A program made the translations under genes and the position numbers. The notes under the pieces are model-generated. The model was not told the DNA's origin. It saw only the letters and a program-made list of their open reading frames with translations, and ran no database searches. Positions 52,794 to 62,145 of a DNA stretch of 64,000 nt are shown in pieces; positions within the stretch are counted from its first letter, which is position 1; every line of letters starts with the position of its first letter. The stretch comes from an uncultured bacterium (GTDB lineage: Bacteria > Verrucomicrobiota > Lentisphaeria > Victivallales > UBA1829): positions 34,135-98,134 of the forward strand of contig CASEYW010000123.1 of the NCBI GenBank assembly GCA_949292215.1, written 5' to 3'.

Positions 52794-53840
52794 ATGAGCA
52801 TTTCCAAGTTCTCCATCAGTAATGATCCGCAGCACTATGAAGCCTGGCCCGATCTTGTTTTGACCGGGAACGGAATGCTTCTCTGTGTTTTCTGCGAATG
52901 TACTCACCACAAGGACCGCACCTATACCAGAATTATGCAGACGGAATCATCTGACCGTGGACGTACATGGAGTTGCAAACACCCGGTAACAGACGGGACG
53001 GAAGGGCGGCCGTTCTTTTTCAACTGTCCGCGGATTTTCCAGTTGCCCGGTGGCAGGCTCGGTCTTCTGGTGGATCGGATTCGGCGCGGATTCGATGAGG
53101 CTGCAGTGGATGCTTCGGATCTTCTCCTGTTCGAATCCGGCGACAACGGAAGAACATGGTCTCCCCCGGCTCTTCTTCCTCTTCACGGTATTGTTCCGGA
53201 TAAGCTGGTTCTGGCGGAGAATGGACGATGGCTCGTTTCCGCACATCACTCTTTCCAGGGAAGACTTTCCCAGTTTCTCATTTCTTCCGATGACAACGGC
53301 AGAACATGGAATTCGCCGATTCTGATTGCTCATCATCCTGAATGTGAACTCTGCGAAGCCTCTCTTCTGCCGCTGGGCGGAGGAGCTCTTGTGGCTCTGC
53401 TGCGCGACAACACCTGCCGCGGCGCCGACTGCCGGAAAGTGATTTCCAACGATAACGGTGAAACATGGGGTCCTGTTCTTGATTTTCCCCTTCCCGGAGG
53501 ATATCGTCCAGTTGCCGGATTCCTGAATGACGGCAGGATTCTGATCACATACCGATTCTGCCAGGGCGGAAAACGCGGCATCGGCGCGAACTCTCAGAAC
53601 CTCTTCGCCGCCTTGACAACCCGCGAGGCTCTGCTGGAAAAAGAAAGAACGCAGATTTCAGTAAACATCCTCCCGATCGACCATGACCGTTCCATCCATG
53701 CCGATACCGGATATTCCGGCTGGGTTCAGTTCCCGGATGGCGAGATCTATATTGTCAATTATATCGTCGACGATGCTGGAGACCGCGCTCAGATCAGAGG
53801 CTATTCCCTCTTTCCCGATGATATTGTGACAATCCCGTGA
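52794..53840 (+). CDS. Sialidase/BNR-repeat family protein
   Basis: The 348-aa product lacks a signal peptide. It has four Asp-box repeats that mark a sialidase-type beta-propeller: SSDRGRTW (52-59), SGDNGRTW (115-122), SDDNGRTW (165-172) and SNDNGETW (218-225). Proteins like this include GH33 sialidases and other exo-glycosidases or lyases acting on imported sugars. I cannot confirm the sialidase catalytic Arg triad, so the substrate is open. AGGA lies 7 bases before the ATG. It is the first gene of an operon with pseudopilin, SGNH hydrolase and a large secreted glycosidase. Confidence 0.85.
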   Translation: MSISKFSISNDPQHYEAWPDLVLTGNGMLLCVFCECTHHKDRTYTRIMQTESSDRGRTWSCKHPVTDGTEGRPFFFNCPRIFQLPGGRLGLLVDRIRRGFDEAAVDASDLLLFESGDNGRTWSPPALLPLHGIVPDKLVLAENGRWLVSAHHSFQGRLSQFLISSDDNGRTWNSPILIAHHPECELCEASLLPLGGGALVALLRDNTCRGADCRKVISNDNGETWGPVLDFPLPGGYRPVAGFLNDGRILITYRFCQGGKRGIGANSQNLFAALTTREALLEKERTQISVNILPIDHDRSIHADTGYSGWVQFPDGEIYIVNYIVDDAGDRAQIRGYSLFPDDIVTIP

Positions 53841-54016
53841 ACGTATGATAAAAAGGAGTTTTCAAATAAACGATGCACCATCAGAATTTTGGGAAAGGAG
53901 GAAACTGTTTGAGAAAAAACTCCAGGCGCATCAGAAACACCCCGGATGGATTTCAGAAATACCGCTCTGTTTTGTTGAAAGATGAACATTCGTTCAGAAT
54001 GAACGCGAGGTTTCTT

Positions 54017-54805
54017 ATGAAAAAGAGATTTACATTGTTGGAATTGCTCATTGCGATAGCGATGATCGTAATTCTCGTCAGTATGCTTCTTCCGGCACTG
54101 GGTAAAGCCCGGGCAACAGGGAGATCCGTCAGCTGCCTCTCCAATCAGAGAATGCTTTCTCTTGCTCAGACTTCCTACTCAACGGATAACAGCGAATGGT
54201 TATTACCGGCTGCTCTGGTCGCATCAAGCGGAAGCAATGCTCAGCTGCATGAATTCTGGGGCGGAATGCTGGCAGGATATCAGAAGGATGGAGACATTAC
54301 CTCTCCGTATGGACCTTTCATGAAGAAATCGGCGGCGGCGAAAGAAATTGCCGGGGTGAAACAGTTTTATTTTACAGGTGCGCTTTCCTGTCCGGAGCAG
54401 ACTCTGGAGTTTGCTTATAGTGCGTTCCGTTATTCGCACTACGGAAGAGGTGTATGCGGAGGCTCCAATACCAGTGGCTCCAATACCAGTGGCGGTTATG
54501 CCTACATGTTTGGTAAAACCAATGTCCTGACTCGTCCTTCAGAAGCAGTCTTTTCGTTGGATCAGCCGCTGAAAACAACGTTTTATGATCGTTTGATTAT
54601 TTCGATGATTGAACACAATTCTCTGGGCATGATGATCGGATTCCATCATACGCAGAGATGCAATGTCAGTTTTTTTGACGGTCATTGTGAATCTGTTTCC
54701 AGAGGCGCAATGGAACACCGCGGAATCCAGTATCATTCCGCTGCCGCAAATTACGGATTCCTTCTTCGGGGGTTCGATAATAAAAAGACAGTGCATTACT
54801 GGTGA
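54017..54805 (+). CDS. Pseudopilin-like protein with prepilin N-terminus (module I)
   Basis: The 262-aa product begins MKKRFTLLELLIAIAMIVIL, then LLPAL. Arg, not Gly, precedes the helix Phe. Family cysteines are in SVSC and LSCPE, and HTQRCNVSFFDGH gives exactly nine residues between His and DG. The start is uncertain: GAGG lies 6 bases before ATG 54017. A TTG at 53909 with AAGGAGG upstream would give an unusually long basic leader. It ends 24 bases before the SGNH gene. Confidence 0.86.
   Translation: MKKRFTLLELLIAIAMIVILVSMLLPALGKARATGRSVSCLSNQRMLSLAQTSYSTDNSEWLLPAALVASSGSNAQLHEFWGGMLAGYQKDGDITSPYGPFMKKSAAAKEIAGVKQFYFTGALSCPEQTLEFAYSAFRYSHYGRGVCGGSNTSGSNTSGGYAYMFGKTNVLTRPSEAVFSLDQPLKTTFYDRLIISMIEHNSLGMMIGFHHTQRCNVSFFDGHCESVSRGAMEHRGIQYHSAAANYGFLLRGFDNKKTVHYW
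54461..54490. repeat. Perfect 15-bp tandem duplication inside the pseudopilin gene
   Basis: GGCTCCAATACCAGT occurs twice in a row and encodes GSNTS twice. It keeps the frame and looks like a recent slippage event in a surface-exposed loop. Confidence 0.85.
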
Positions 54806-54829
54806 AAACAAACAGAAAATGAGGAAACT

Positions 54830-56113
54830 ATGAAAAAAACAATCCTGCTAACGGCAATCTTTCTTGCCTCTGTATCGTGTTTCGCAGCAATTGAATTGAA
54901 AAACGGTGACCGCATTGCCATCATTGGAGATTCGATCACGGAGCAAAAACTTTATTCCGTCTATCTGGAGTTTTATCTCCGGGTGTGCAGTGGACTGCAT
55001 GATCTCTCCATCATTCAGTTCGGGCACGGCGGAGAGCATGCCTCCAGCTACGCCGTGTATCGGATGAAGGATACCTGCACCTGGTTCAATCCCACTGTGG
55101 CGACACTCTGTTACGGAATGAATGACGGACAGTATCGGAAAACCAATGACCGTTCCTCCGGCAATTACCGGAACGGCCTTCGGAAGATTGCCTCCTGGAT
55201 GAATCAGAATCGGATTCGGCTTCTGATCTCCTCTCCGGGCGCGGTGGATACTACCTCGTTCCGCAGACTCCGTCCCGATGATTACAATCAGACCCTTGCT
55301 GTACTCGGCGCAATTGCAAAAGAGACCGCAGCCGAATTCCATGCGGAATTTGCGGATCTGCATTCCCTGCTTCTTGATGTGATGCGGAAAGCCAAAGCGC
55401 AGTATGGCGATTCCTATCATGTCTGCGGTCCCGACGGGATTCACCCCGCAAGAAACGGACATCTTGTCATGGCGTACAACATGCTCAAAGGGCTGGGGAT
55501 GGATGGAAGAATCGCCGAGATCAAAATGGATTACTCCACCGGGAAAACGCAAGTTTCGGAAGGACACAAAGTGATCCGAACTCAACATGGCAGTGTCACT
55601 CTGGCAAGTACCCGGTGGCCGTTCTGCTTCTGGCCGGCTCCGGCAAAACCTCAGCCATCCAGCGAGACGACGATTCTGCCGTTCCTTCCCTTCAATCAGG
55701 ATTTGAATCGTTTTATCCTGAAGGTAACCAATCTGCCTTCGAGCGGAGCCGAGGTGCAGTTCGGTTCCGGGAACTTCCACTATTTTTCCAGAGAGGATCT
55801 GGAAAAGGGAATCAATTTGAGTGAATTCTTCCAGGGGAAGGACAATGCATTCCATATGGTGACCAATGATCTCTATCGGAAAATTCGGGAAAAACAGATG
55901 TTTGAAACTAAGATTTTCCGCCATTTTCAAACGGGGCTCCGGGCAGCGCTTCCCCACTTGGAAAAACGTTCTGCGGAAGTGGTCAACGCCTGTTCCGTCA
56001 TTCAGAAGGAATTAAAGGATGATTGGAAAAAAATTGAAGATGCCATCCAAAAATCCGTGGAGATTCCGCATCAGTATATCATAACGGTTCGTCCCTGTGA
56101 GAGGAAAAAATAA
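54830..56113 (+). CDS. Secreted SGNH-type hydrolase
   Basis: The 427-aa product has a signal peptide (MKKTILLTAIFLASVSCFA). The full SGNH set is present: GDSIT (nucleophile Ser near 36), the block II Gly in FGHGGEH, Asn in YGMNDG, and the Asp-His pair in GPDGIHP. A C-terminal extension of about 180 residues ends in a charged helix. It probably removes acetyl or other acyl groups from a glycan so that the next enzyme can act. AGGA precedes the ATG by 4 bases. It ends one base before the large glycosidase start. Confidence 0.86.
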   Translation: MKKTILLTAIFLASVSCFAAIELKNGDRIAIIGDSITEQKLYSVYLEFYLRVCSGLHDLSIIQFGHGGEHASSYAVYRMKDTCTWFNPTVATLCYGMNDGQYRKTNDRSSGNYRNGLRKIASWMNQNRIRLLISSPGAVDTTSFRRLRPDDYNQTLAVLGAIAKETAAEFHAEFADLHSLLLDVMRKAKAQYGDSYHVCGPDGIHPARNGHLVMAYNMLKGLGMDGRIAEIKMDYSTGKTQVSEGHKVIRTQHGSVTLASTRWPFCFWPAPAKPQPSSETTILPFLPFNQDLNRFILKVTNLPSSGAEVQFGSGNFHYFSREDLEKGINLSEFFQGKDNAFHMVTNDLYRKIREKQMFETKIFRHFQTGLRAALPHLEKRSAEVVNACSVIQKELKDDWKKIEDAIQKSVEIPHQYIITVRPCERKK

Positions 56114-56114
56114 A

Positions 56115-59100
56115 ATGACAATCAGACAGTTTGGGATTTTTGTTTCCTTTTTCATCGCTCATGCAGCCGGAACTCTTTCTGCTGCTGATCTGGATGCTCC
56201 CGCAGCGCCGTTCTATTCCAGAAAAACGATCCGAAAAACGCCGGAATTATTTCAGGAAACAAAGACATTCGGGGGAAAAAGGTTTGAACATTATGGATTC
56301 CGGTGCGGTGATCTGACATATTCCGCTCTTCCGGAAGCCCGTGGAATCAACCGGAATCCGTCGTGGGAACTTTCCCGTTTCGGTACAATTCCGCTGTTGC
56401 GTCTTGCCTCTGTCGCCATGGGCGGTATCCAGACCGGAAAACAATGGATTCCGCTCAAACGGCACACCGATCAGAAAACTACGACGTTTGACCATGAGGG
56501 AAAACGGTTCATTACCAAAGTCCCGTGCACACTGGAAAAAAAGAATGATTCTGCAATCATTCTGACACAGAGTTTGACCCGGGATGGAAGGATTTGCATT
56601 GAAACAGAAATCCGGCTTCCCCGGAATATTTCCCAGCAGAATGCCCGGCTGTTCCTTCAAACTCTAAGTTATAAGGAATTTGCAGACACAAACATCCGGA
56701 TCGGGGAACACATGTTCAAAGTACCTGATCTGAGCGGCAATGAACGCAAGGAAGTGCTGCCTTTGAAGGACATCGAAGGGGAGATCGTTTTGTTTGCGCA
56801 CCAGGTGAATCAGGAAATTTCGATTCTGCCCGTTGGAAAACTGCGTCTTGCCGTTTCGGCCGTTCATCAGGGAAGTGTGCCTGGTTCGTCCGGAAAGTAT
56901 GGCTATACTTTCTGTTTTTCTTTCCCTGAAGGACAAAACAAGCTGACGTTGTTTCTGGATATCGGCAGAACCAATCCGGAGTTCGGGAAGACGCAGGATT
57001 CCTTTGCCGGCATTGATTTCTGGAGCAACGACCGCAAGCATATTCCTGATTATACACTTTCCCGCAATCTTCTTCAGAACCCTTCATTTGAAGCCGGTTT
57101 TGATTTCTACCGGGATTACGGCTGGGGGACGTATTACGGAGAGAATCCGCCGCTTTATACGGTTGATGAGAAGGAATCCCGCAGCGGAAAACGTTCTTTG
57201 CGAATCAATCTCCGGAAAGAGAACCGTGGAACCACCCGTTTTGCGACATTCATCACGCCGGCGATTCCCGGCAAGCGTTACACCTTTTCATTTTATGCAA
57301 AATCTCAAGCCGCCGGAACCGTGCTCCATGTGACAAGCATTGGACGCCGATGGAAGAATTTCCCGAAAACGCCCTCGTTTCATCTGACGGAACAATGGAA
57401 ACGGTACGAGTGTTCTGTGACCGCACCGGACAATGGTCTTGTATTTTGCATCAGGGCCGACAATTCCCGTTCTGATTGCGCGGTCTGGGTCGATGATCTT
57501 CAGCTGGAAATGGCTCCCCGTGCGACACCGTTCGATTCAACGCCTGTTGCGGTCAAACTTCTGACGCAGCAGAAAGAACGCTTTTACATCCGCGCCGGAG
57601 AAAAGATTGCTCCGGAACTCCGGATATCCGGACGTTTGCCGGGCAGATACCTCTTGAAGTGTAAAATAACCGATCTGTATTACCGCGCGCAAATACTTCC
57701 CGAGATGGAATTTACATTGCCGGACTCCGGAGAAACTGCGGTGAAACTTCCTTTTACAGGTTCGCAGCTGCCGTTTGGTCCGTCGGAACTGGATGTCCTG
57801 CTGACCCTGCCGGGGGGAGGGACGCATAGAAGTTATCACAGAATGCTGAAACTGGAACCCGCACCGAAGACCCCGTTCCGGAAGTTCTTTGCGATTCTCG
57901 GCGGACTTTCCTCGACGCTTGAAGCGGATGCCGATCTGTATGCGGCTCTCGGGTATGGTTCCACCAACTATGTCTATGATCTGGCCCGCTACAAACCGCT
58001 TCTAGCCCGCGGCATTACGGATACCGGTTCCGGAGTTTTGAACTACGGTCCTGCGCGTCTAGATCCGAAAGCCAGGGATTTGGCGTATCGGCTCCGTTTT
58101 ACGAATGAACCATACTCGGAGAAACTGGTGAAAGAGATCGAGGACCTCTCTTATCAAGTGGCGAAGTCCAATCCGGAGATCCGGACCTGGTTTATTCAGG
58201 CGGAATCCAGGGGAAAGTTTCATTTCCTGATGGACAAAGACTATGATTCTTTCGTCAAACTGTCTCTTGCGTGTCGCAGAGGGATTCTCAAGGCCGATCC
58301 TTCGCTCGGCTGGATGGTGGAGGGGGGAATGCCCAATATGTCGCCGATCGGCGATGTCGAGGTGACGGGGCATATCCTGAAATCGTTGAAAAGGCTGGCG
58401 CCGGACGTTCGGCCATCCGCCATAGCAATTCATCCTTACCGGAAGCGTCCGGAGGACCCGGATCTGGACAGCGATGCGGCACAATTCCTGAAAATGGTGA
58501 AGGATTGCGGCTATGAAAATGTTCCCATTCTCTGGAATGAAGGCATCTATCACAGTCCCTACCATGTTGCGGAATGGGAATTGAATTCGCACCATGCCTG
58601 TACGACGGATCATTTCCGGCAGGGAACGCCTTCTTATTCCATCGGCTGGGGAGAGCGCATCGCGGCTGCCTATACCATGCGCAGTTATGTCATGGCAATG
58701 AAATATCGGAACCGGATCCAGTCCTATAATGGATGGCTCAGCTGGAAGGATCTGTTTGTTGACTGGAGAAATATCACAGCTTTAGGGATGATTCCCAATA
58801 CCCTCTGCCGTCTGATGGACGGTATGGCATATCGCGATGATCTGCGTCTTTCCCGGAATATCCGAGCCTATCTGTTCGAAGATGAAACAGGGATTCCTGC
58901 GGCAGTCTTCTGGTCTCACGATCCGGCGGTAGACCGGGGAGAAAAACCTGCGCCGGAAGCGGAAATTGATTTCAATGGAAGTCCGGTGGAATTTTTCGAT
59001 ATGATGGGAAACCGGCTGAATTTCCATACAGTCAATTCTCCTGCATGTATTCCTGTTGCATCCTTTCCTGTCATCGTAAAAGGAAAGCGGAATTGTTATG

Positions 59101-60059
59101 CTGCACTCAAGAGGGCTTTTTCATCTGCCCGTGTGCGTGGGGATAATTCATTCCCGCTGGAAGTCCTGTTCAAACTGAAAGATCCCGCGAATGGGATGAT
59201 CTCCTTTGCCAATCGAATCAGCCGTCCGTTTCATGGTCATGTTTTTGTCAACGGAAAGAGAGTTCCGCTTGACATTGCGCCAGGGGCATCGACTCAGCTT
59301 CGTTTTCCGCTGCCGGAAGTGTTGACGGAGAAGAACGGGAAAATCGACTGTTCCATTGCCGTTCATGAAAGAAGTCGCAAGGAGCCGTTTGTTCAGAAGA
59401 TTTCGATGAATGTTTTATCGATTCCGAACGTTTCCGGTTCCGGTTTGGAGAGACAGACATTTATTCCTGTGAACAATCGAAGTATATTGCATGCCGGAGC
59501 TGAAAGAAGCAAGCTGGAAGCCTCTTACCGGATGGGATGGGATAAGTGCCATTTCCGTCTTCAGGTTCTGGTGAAAGATTCGACGAAGAGTCTTCCATCG
59601 GACAGACGCATGAAATCGGACTACATGTACGATGGAATCCAGTTTTACATTGATACGTTTGGCGATAACGCAACTCGTTCTCCAAGTGTTCCGTTTGATT
59701 ATAATGATTATGCCTATTCGTTGAGTCTGGGGAAAGACGGCAAGGTTCGATTCTATCGGGAATGCGCTCCGGAACAGCAGCTTGCGGGAGGGATTGAGGC
59801 TCCGCTTCCGGGCGAAGAAGTGACTGGAACGGAAACCTCTGTAATTCCGGTCGAAGGCGGTTTTCTGTATTCGGTTGTTCTGCCGCAATCCATGATTCTG
59901 CCTCTGGAATTGAAGGAAAACGTTTTTTTCCGTTTTGCCTTGATTGTCAATGACAGCGATGGGAAGAGCAGGGTTCAGACTCTGACCAATCTTTCCGGGA
60001 AAGGGGAAACGCCTTACAGCGATCCGCATCGTTGGAGAGAGTGTCTGCTGATCCGGTAA
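56115..60059 (+). CDS. Large secreted multidomain glycosidase with CBM domains (module I)
   Basis: The 1314-aa product has a signal peptide (MTIRQFGIFVSFFIAHAAGT). A CBM4/9-like jelly roll starts at NLLQNPSFEAGF (about 322). A clan GH-A-like barrel has probable acid/base Glu697 in WFIQAESR and nucleophile near Glu809 in ILWNEG. A family 9-like carbohydrate-binding domain ends the chain. The order matches the 6739-10818 protein from end to end. The ATG at 56115 follows AGAGG and lies one base after the SGNH stop. It is the last gene of the AraC-controlled operon. Confidence 0.83.
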   Translation: MTIRQFGIFVSFFIAHAAGTLSAADLDAPAAPFYSRKTIRKTPELFQETKTFGGKRFEHYGFRCGDLTYSALPEARGINRNPSWELSRFGTIPLLRLASVAMGGIQTGKQWIPLKRHTDQKTTTFDHEGKRFITKVPCTLEKKNDSAIILTQSLTRDGRICIETEIRLPRNISQQNARLFLQTLSYKEFADTNIRIGEHMFKVPDLSGNERKEVLPLKDIEGEIVLFAHQVNQEISILPVGKLRLAVSAVHQGSVPGSSGKYGYTFCFSFPEGQNKLTLFLDIGRTNPEFGKTQDSFAGIDFWSNDRKHIPDYTLSRNLLQNPSFEAGFDFYRDYGWGTYYGENPPLYTVDEKESRSGKRSLRINLRKENRGTTRFATFITPAIPGKRYTFSFYAKSQAAGTVLHVTSIGRRWKNFPKTPSFHLTEQWKRYECSVTAPDNGLVFCIRADNSRSDCAVWVDDLQLEMAPRATPFDSTPVAVKLLTQQKERFYIRAGEKIAPELRISGRLPGRYLLKCKITDLYYRAQILPEMEFTLPDSGETAVKLPFTGSQLPFGPSELDVLLTLPGGGTHRSYHRMLKLEPAPKTPFRKFFAILGGLSSTLEADADLYAALGYGSTNYVYDLARYKPLLARGITDTGSGVLNYGPARLDPKARDLAYRLRFTNEPYSEKLVKEIEDLSYQVAKSNPEIRTWFIQAESRGKFHFLMDKDYDSFVKLSLACRRGILKADPSLGWMVEGGMPNMSPIGDVEVTGHILKSLKRLAPDVRPSAIAIHPYRKRPEDPDLDSDAAQFLKMVKDCGYENVPILWNEGIYHSPYHVAEWELNSHHACTTDHFRQGTPSYSIGWGERIAAAYTMRSYVMAMKYRNRIQSYNGWLSWKDLFVDWRNITALGMIPNTLCRLMDGMAYRDDLRLSRNIRAYLFEDETGIPAAVFWSHDPAVDRGEKPAPEAEIDFNGSPVEFFDMMGNRLNFHTVNSPACIPVASFPVIVKGKRNCYAALKRAFSSARVRGDNSFPLEVLFKLKDPANGMISFANRISRPFHGHVFVNGKRVPLDIAPGASTQLRFPLPEVLTEKNGKIDCSIAVHERSRKEPFVQKISMNVLSIPNVSGSGLERQTFIPVNNRSILHAGAERSKLEASYRMGWDKCHFRLQVLVKDSTKSLPSDRRMKSDYMYDGIQFYIDTFGDNATRSPSVPFDYNDYAYSLSLGKDGKVRFYRECAPEQQLAGGIEAPLPGEEVTGTETSVIPVEGGFLYSVVLPQSMILPLELKENVFFRFALIVNDSDGKSRVQTLTNLSGKGETPYSDPHRWRECLLIR

Positions 60060-60342
60060 ATCGGGCTTTTTCATTTTGGGAAAATGAGGAATGGAGTAAT
60101 CGGGGGAGTGATGGGAAAGACGTTTCCGATTCAATTCAAACGGTTGCTCCGTTCCTCGAATTCCATTGGAGGCTTTGCCGTTTCGGGGAAGCTGTCAGTG
60201 AAGCCCTTTCGTAAATGCAGACCAATTCACAATAAGAAACTGAGCAGAAATAAAAATGGCATTTTGACATCGGTCAAGGTCGCCCCCGATTCTATTATTG
60301 TCAGTGTTGCCGAAATGTAATTTTTCTGCCGGGATTGACAGC
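60060..60342. other. Intergenic region before the MFS gene
   Basis: A short hairpin (TCATTTT/AAAATGA, 60071-60087) follows the glycosidase stop, but it is AT-rich and has no T run. No gene is supported here. Confidence 0.4.
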
Positions 60343-60371
60343 TTGAAAACCTTCCTTCTCCGGGATAGATT
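60343..60371 (+). promoter_or_regulatory. Promoter of the MFS transporter gene
   Basis: A -35 TTGAAA (60343-60348) and -10 TAGATT (60366-60371) are separated by 17 bases, 26 bases before the ATG. Confidence 0.5.
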
Positions 60372-60397
60372 ATTCCTTTCAATACGAGAGGTGAAGG

Positions 60398-61618
60398 ATG
60401 ATCAACTGGAAACGGAATCTGTTTTTTGTCTGGCTTTCCCAGATACTCTCTCTTGCGGGATTCGGGTCCGTAATACCGTTTATTCCGCTCTATATGCGCA
60501 ATGTGCTTGGCGTGATGGATGACGGGGAGCGGGGACTGTGGGTGTCTGCATTTTATTTTGGAGGGCAGCTGAGCTTCTGCATTTCCATGCCGATCTGGGG
60601 ATCTCTTGCAGACCGCTTCGGGCGGCGGGTCATGCTGCTGAGAGCCAATCTGGTGACGGCTCTTCTGTTTCCGCTGATGGCGTATGTCCCGAATGTGTTT
60701 TATCTGGTGCTGGTCCGGTTTGTGATGTCGATTTTTTCCGGAACCGTCAACGCCGCGCAGACCCTCGTTGGGAGCACGACGCCAGAAGAACATCAGGGAT
60801 TTGCTCTGGGAGCACTCAGTTCCGCACTCTGGAGCGGCAATATGATCGGCTATATGATCGGAGGAGTTGTGGTAGACCATTTTGGTTACTCTCCTGCATT
60901 TTTCACGGGAGCGGCAATGCTTCTTGCTGCCGGACTGCTCGTCCTGTTTTTTGTGGAGGATGACTTTGTCGCATGTCCTCGTCCTGTTTCTCTGCCTGTC
61001 CGTAAAAAACGGAAAAGGTCTTTTTCCATCCGGCAGATTTTCCCTCGGTTCGGACATGTGATCTGGACGATTCTCTTCCTTTTTATCTTTCTTGGTTTTG
61101 TCCGTAAATTTGATGATCCTTTCGTGGCAATTCAGGTGGAATTGATCCATGGCCCCGAGCGGGCAGCTTTCTGGACTGGAGTGATTTGTGCCGGCGCCGC
61201 CATTTCCGGTGTTTTTTCCGGCGTGGTGCTTGGATGGCTCTGCGACAGATTTTCCGCAGAAAAAATCGCGGTCCCAGCCACTCTTCTTTCCGGACTGCTG
61301 ATGATTCCGCAGGGATTTGCAGGAAATCTCTGGGTATTCGGTGGCGCGAGATTCCTCAATTACTTTTTCGCGGGTGGGTTGGATCCGGTGTTTCTCACGC
61401 TGATGTCCCGCGTGACTCCTCCGGAAAAACGCGGATCTGTCTTTGGGTGGGGGGCAAGCGCAAAGGTCAGCGGGTCGCTGTTCAGTTCCCTGCTGGGAGG
61501 AGTCATCATCTACCATCTCGGCGTTCGCTGGATCTTCTATGCCGGAGGAATTTTCATGCTGCTTCTGATTCCGGTACTTTGCCTGCTGCCCCGGATGCTG
61601 AGGAACAGCCACCATTGA
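60398..61618 (+). CDS. Major facilitator superfamily transporter (DHA1-like)
   Basis: The 406-aa product is almost wholly hydrophobic, with about twelve membrane helices split by a basic loop (PVRKKRKRSFS, near 205). The MFS signature GSLADRFGRR lies between helices 2 and 3. Drug/proton antiporters and small-sugar exporters share this plan, so the cargo is unknown. GAGG precedes the ATG by 6 bases. It is the only transporter in the window and is monocistronic. Confidence 0.87.
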   Translation: MINWKRNLFFVWLSQILSLAGFGSVIPFIPLYMRNVLGVMDDGERGLWVSAFYFGGQLSFCISMPIWGSLADRFGRRVMLLRANLVTALLFPLMAYVPNVFYLVLVRFVMSIFSGTVNAAQTLVGSTTPEEHQGFALGALSSALWSGNMIGYMIGGVVVDHFGYSPAFFTGAAMLLAAGLLVLFFVEDDFVACPRPVSLPVRKKRKRSFSIRQIFPRFGHVIWTILFLFIFLGFVRKFDDPFVAIQVELIHGPERAAFWTGVICAGAAISGVFSGVVLGWLCDRFSAEKIAVPATLLSGLLMIPQGFAGNLWVFGGARFLNYFFAGGLDPVFLTLMSRVTPPEKRGSVFGWGASAKVSGSLFSSLLGGVIIYHLGVRWIFYAGGIFMLLLIPVLCLLPRMLRNSHH

Positions 61619-62068
61619 ATGGACCACATTCCTTCCGTTTTGAAAAATCAAAAATGTCTCGGAGAAAAAGAGAACAGGTATTTTGGATAAAAATCTTTCT
61701 GGTGCTTTTGCTGAACTCTGTTTTGTCGTTCAAAAATGGAAAATGATTCTGGACTTGTGCTCGGTAATCACTTGTGTGCTGTGCTGGCGAATGTTTTCTG
61801 TATGGATCTGGAATGGAACTGTGAACATCTCCATTGCGGAGAGTCCTGAGACTGGCTCCTTTGCCGGAGCTCTCTTTACCGATTTGTTCTGCATGATGTC
61901 GTTTTAGCGAAGCGTGGATTCCATTTTCGAACAGTTTCATCCAGAGGGGACAGTGGGGGATGGGGGCAATTTCTGTTGTTTCATTCCCGATATTACGGAA
62001 CTTGAATGATGTCCTCTGGAAAATCTGGCAGCTTCAAGCGCATATTCATTGATTTGAATGGTTGATAT
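61619..62068. other. Intergenic region between MFS and Gfo/Idh/MocA genes
   Basis: I see no gene, terminator or repeat that I can support in this 450-bp stretch. Confidence 0.4.
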
Positions 62069-62096
62069 TTCCGTAGAAAGAAGTACATTATATAAT
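62069..62096 (+). promoter_or_regulatory. Promoter of the Gfo/Idh/MocA gene
   Basis: A perfect -10 TATAAT (62091-62096) has a weak -35 TTCCGT (62069-62074) at 16 bases. AGGAG lies 10 bases before the ATG at 62146. Confidence 0.5.
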
Positions 62097-62145
62097 ATCG
62101 ATCTCAGTTTTCCATTATGGAATTTCAAACAGGAGCGCATGGATC

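Noticed and set aside
54848..55957. A 369-codon open frame on the minus strand
   Set aside because: It is antisense to the secreted SGNH hydrolase.
60227..61651. A 474-codon open frame on the minus strand
   Set aside because: It is antisense to the MFS gene and has a Gln/His/Lys-rich composition without any domain.
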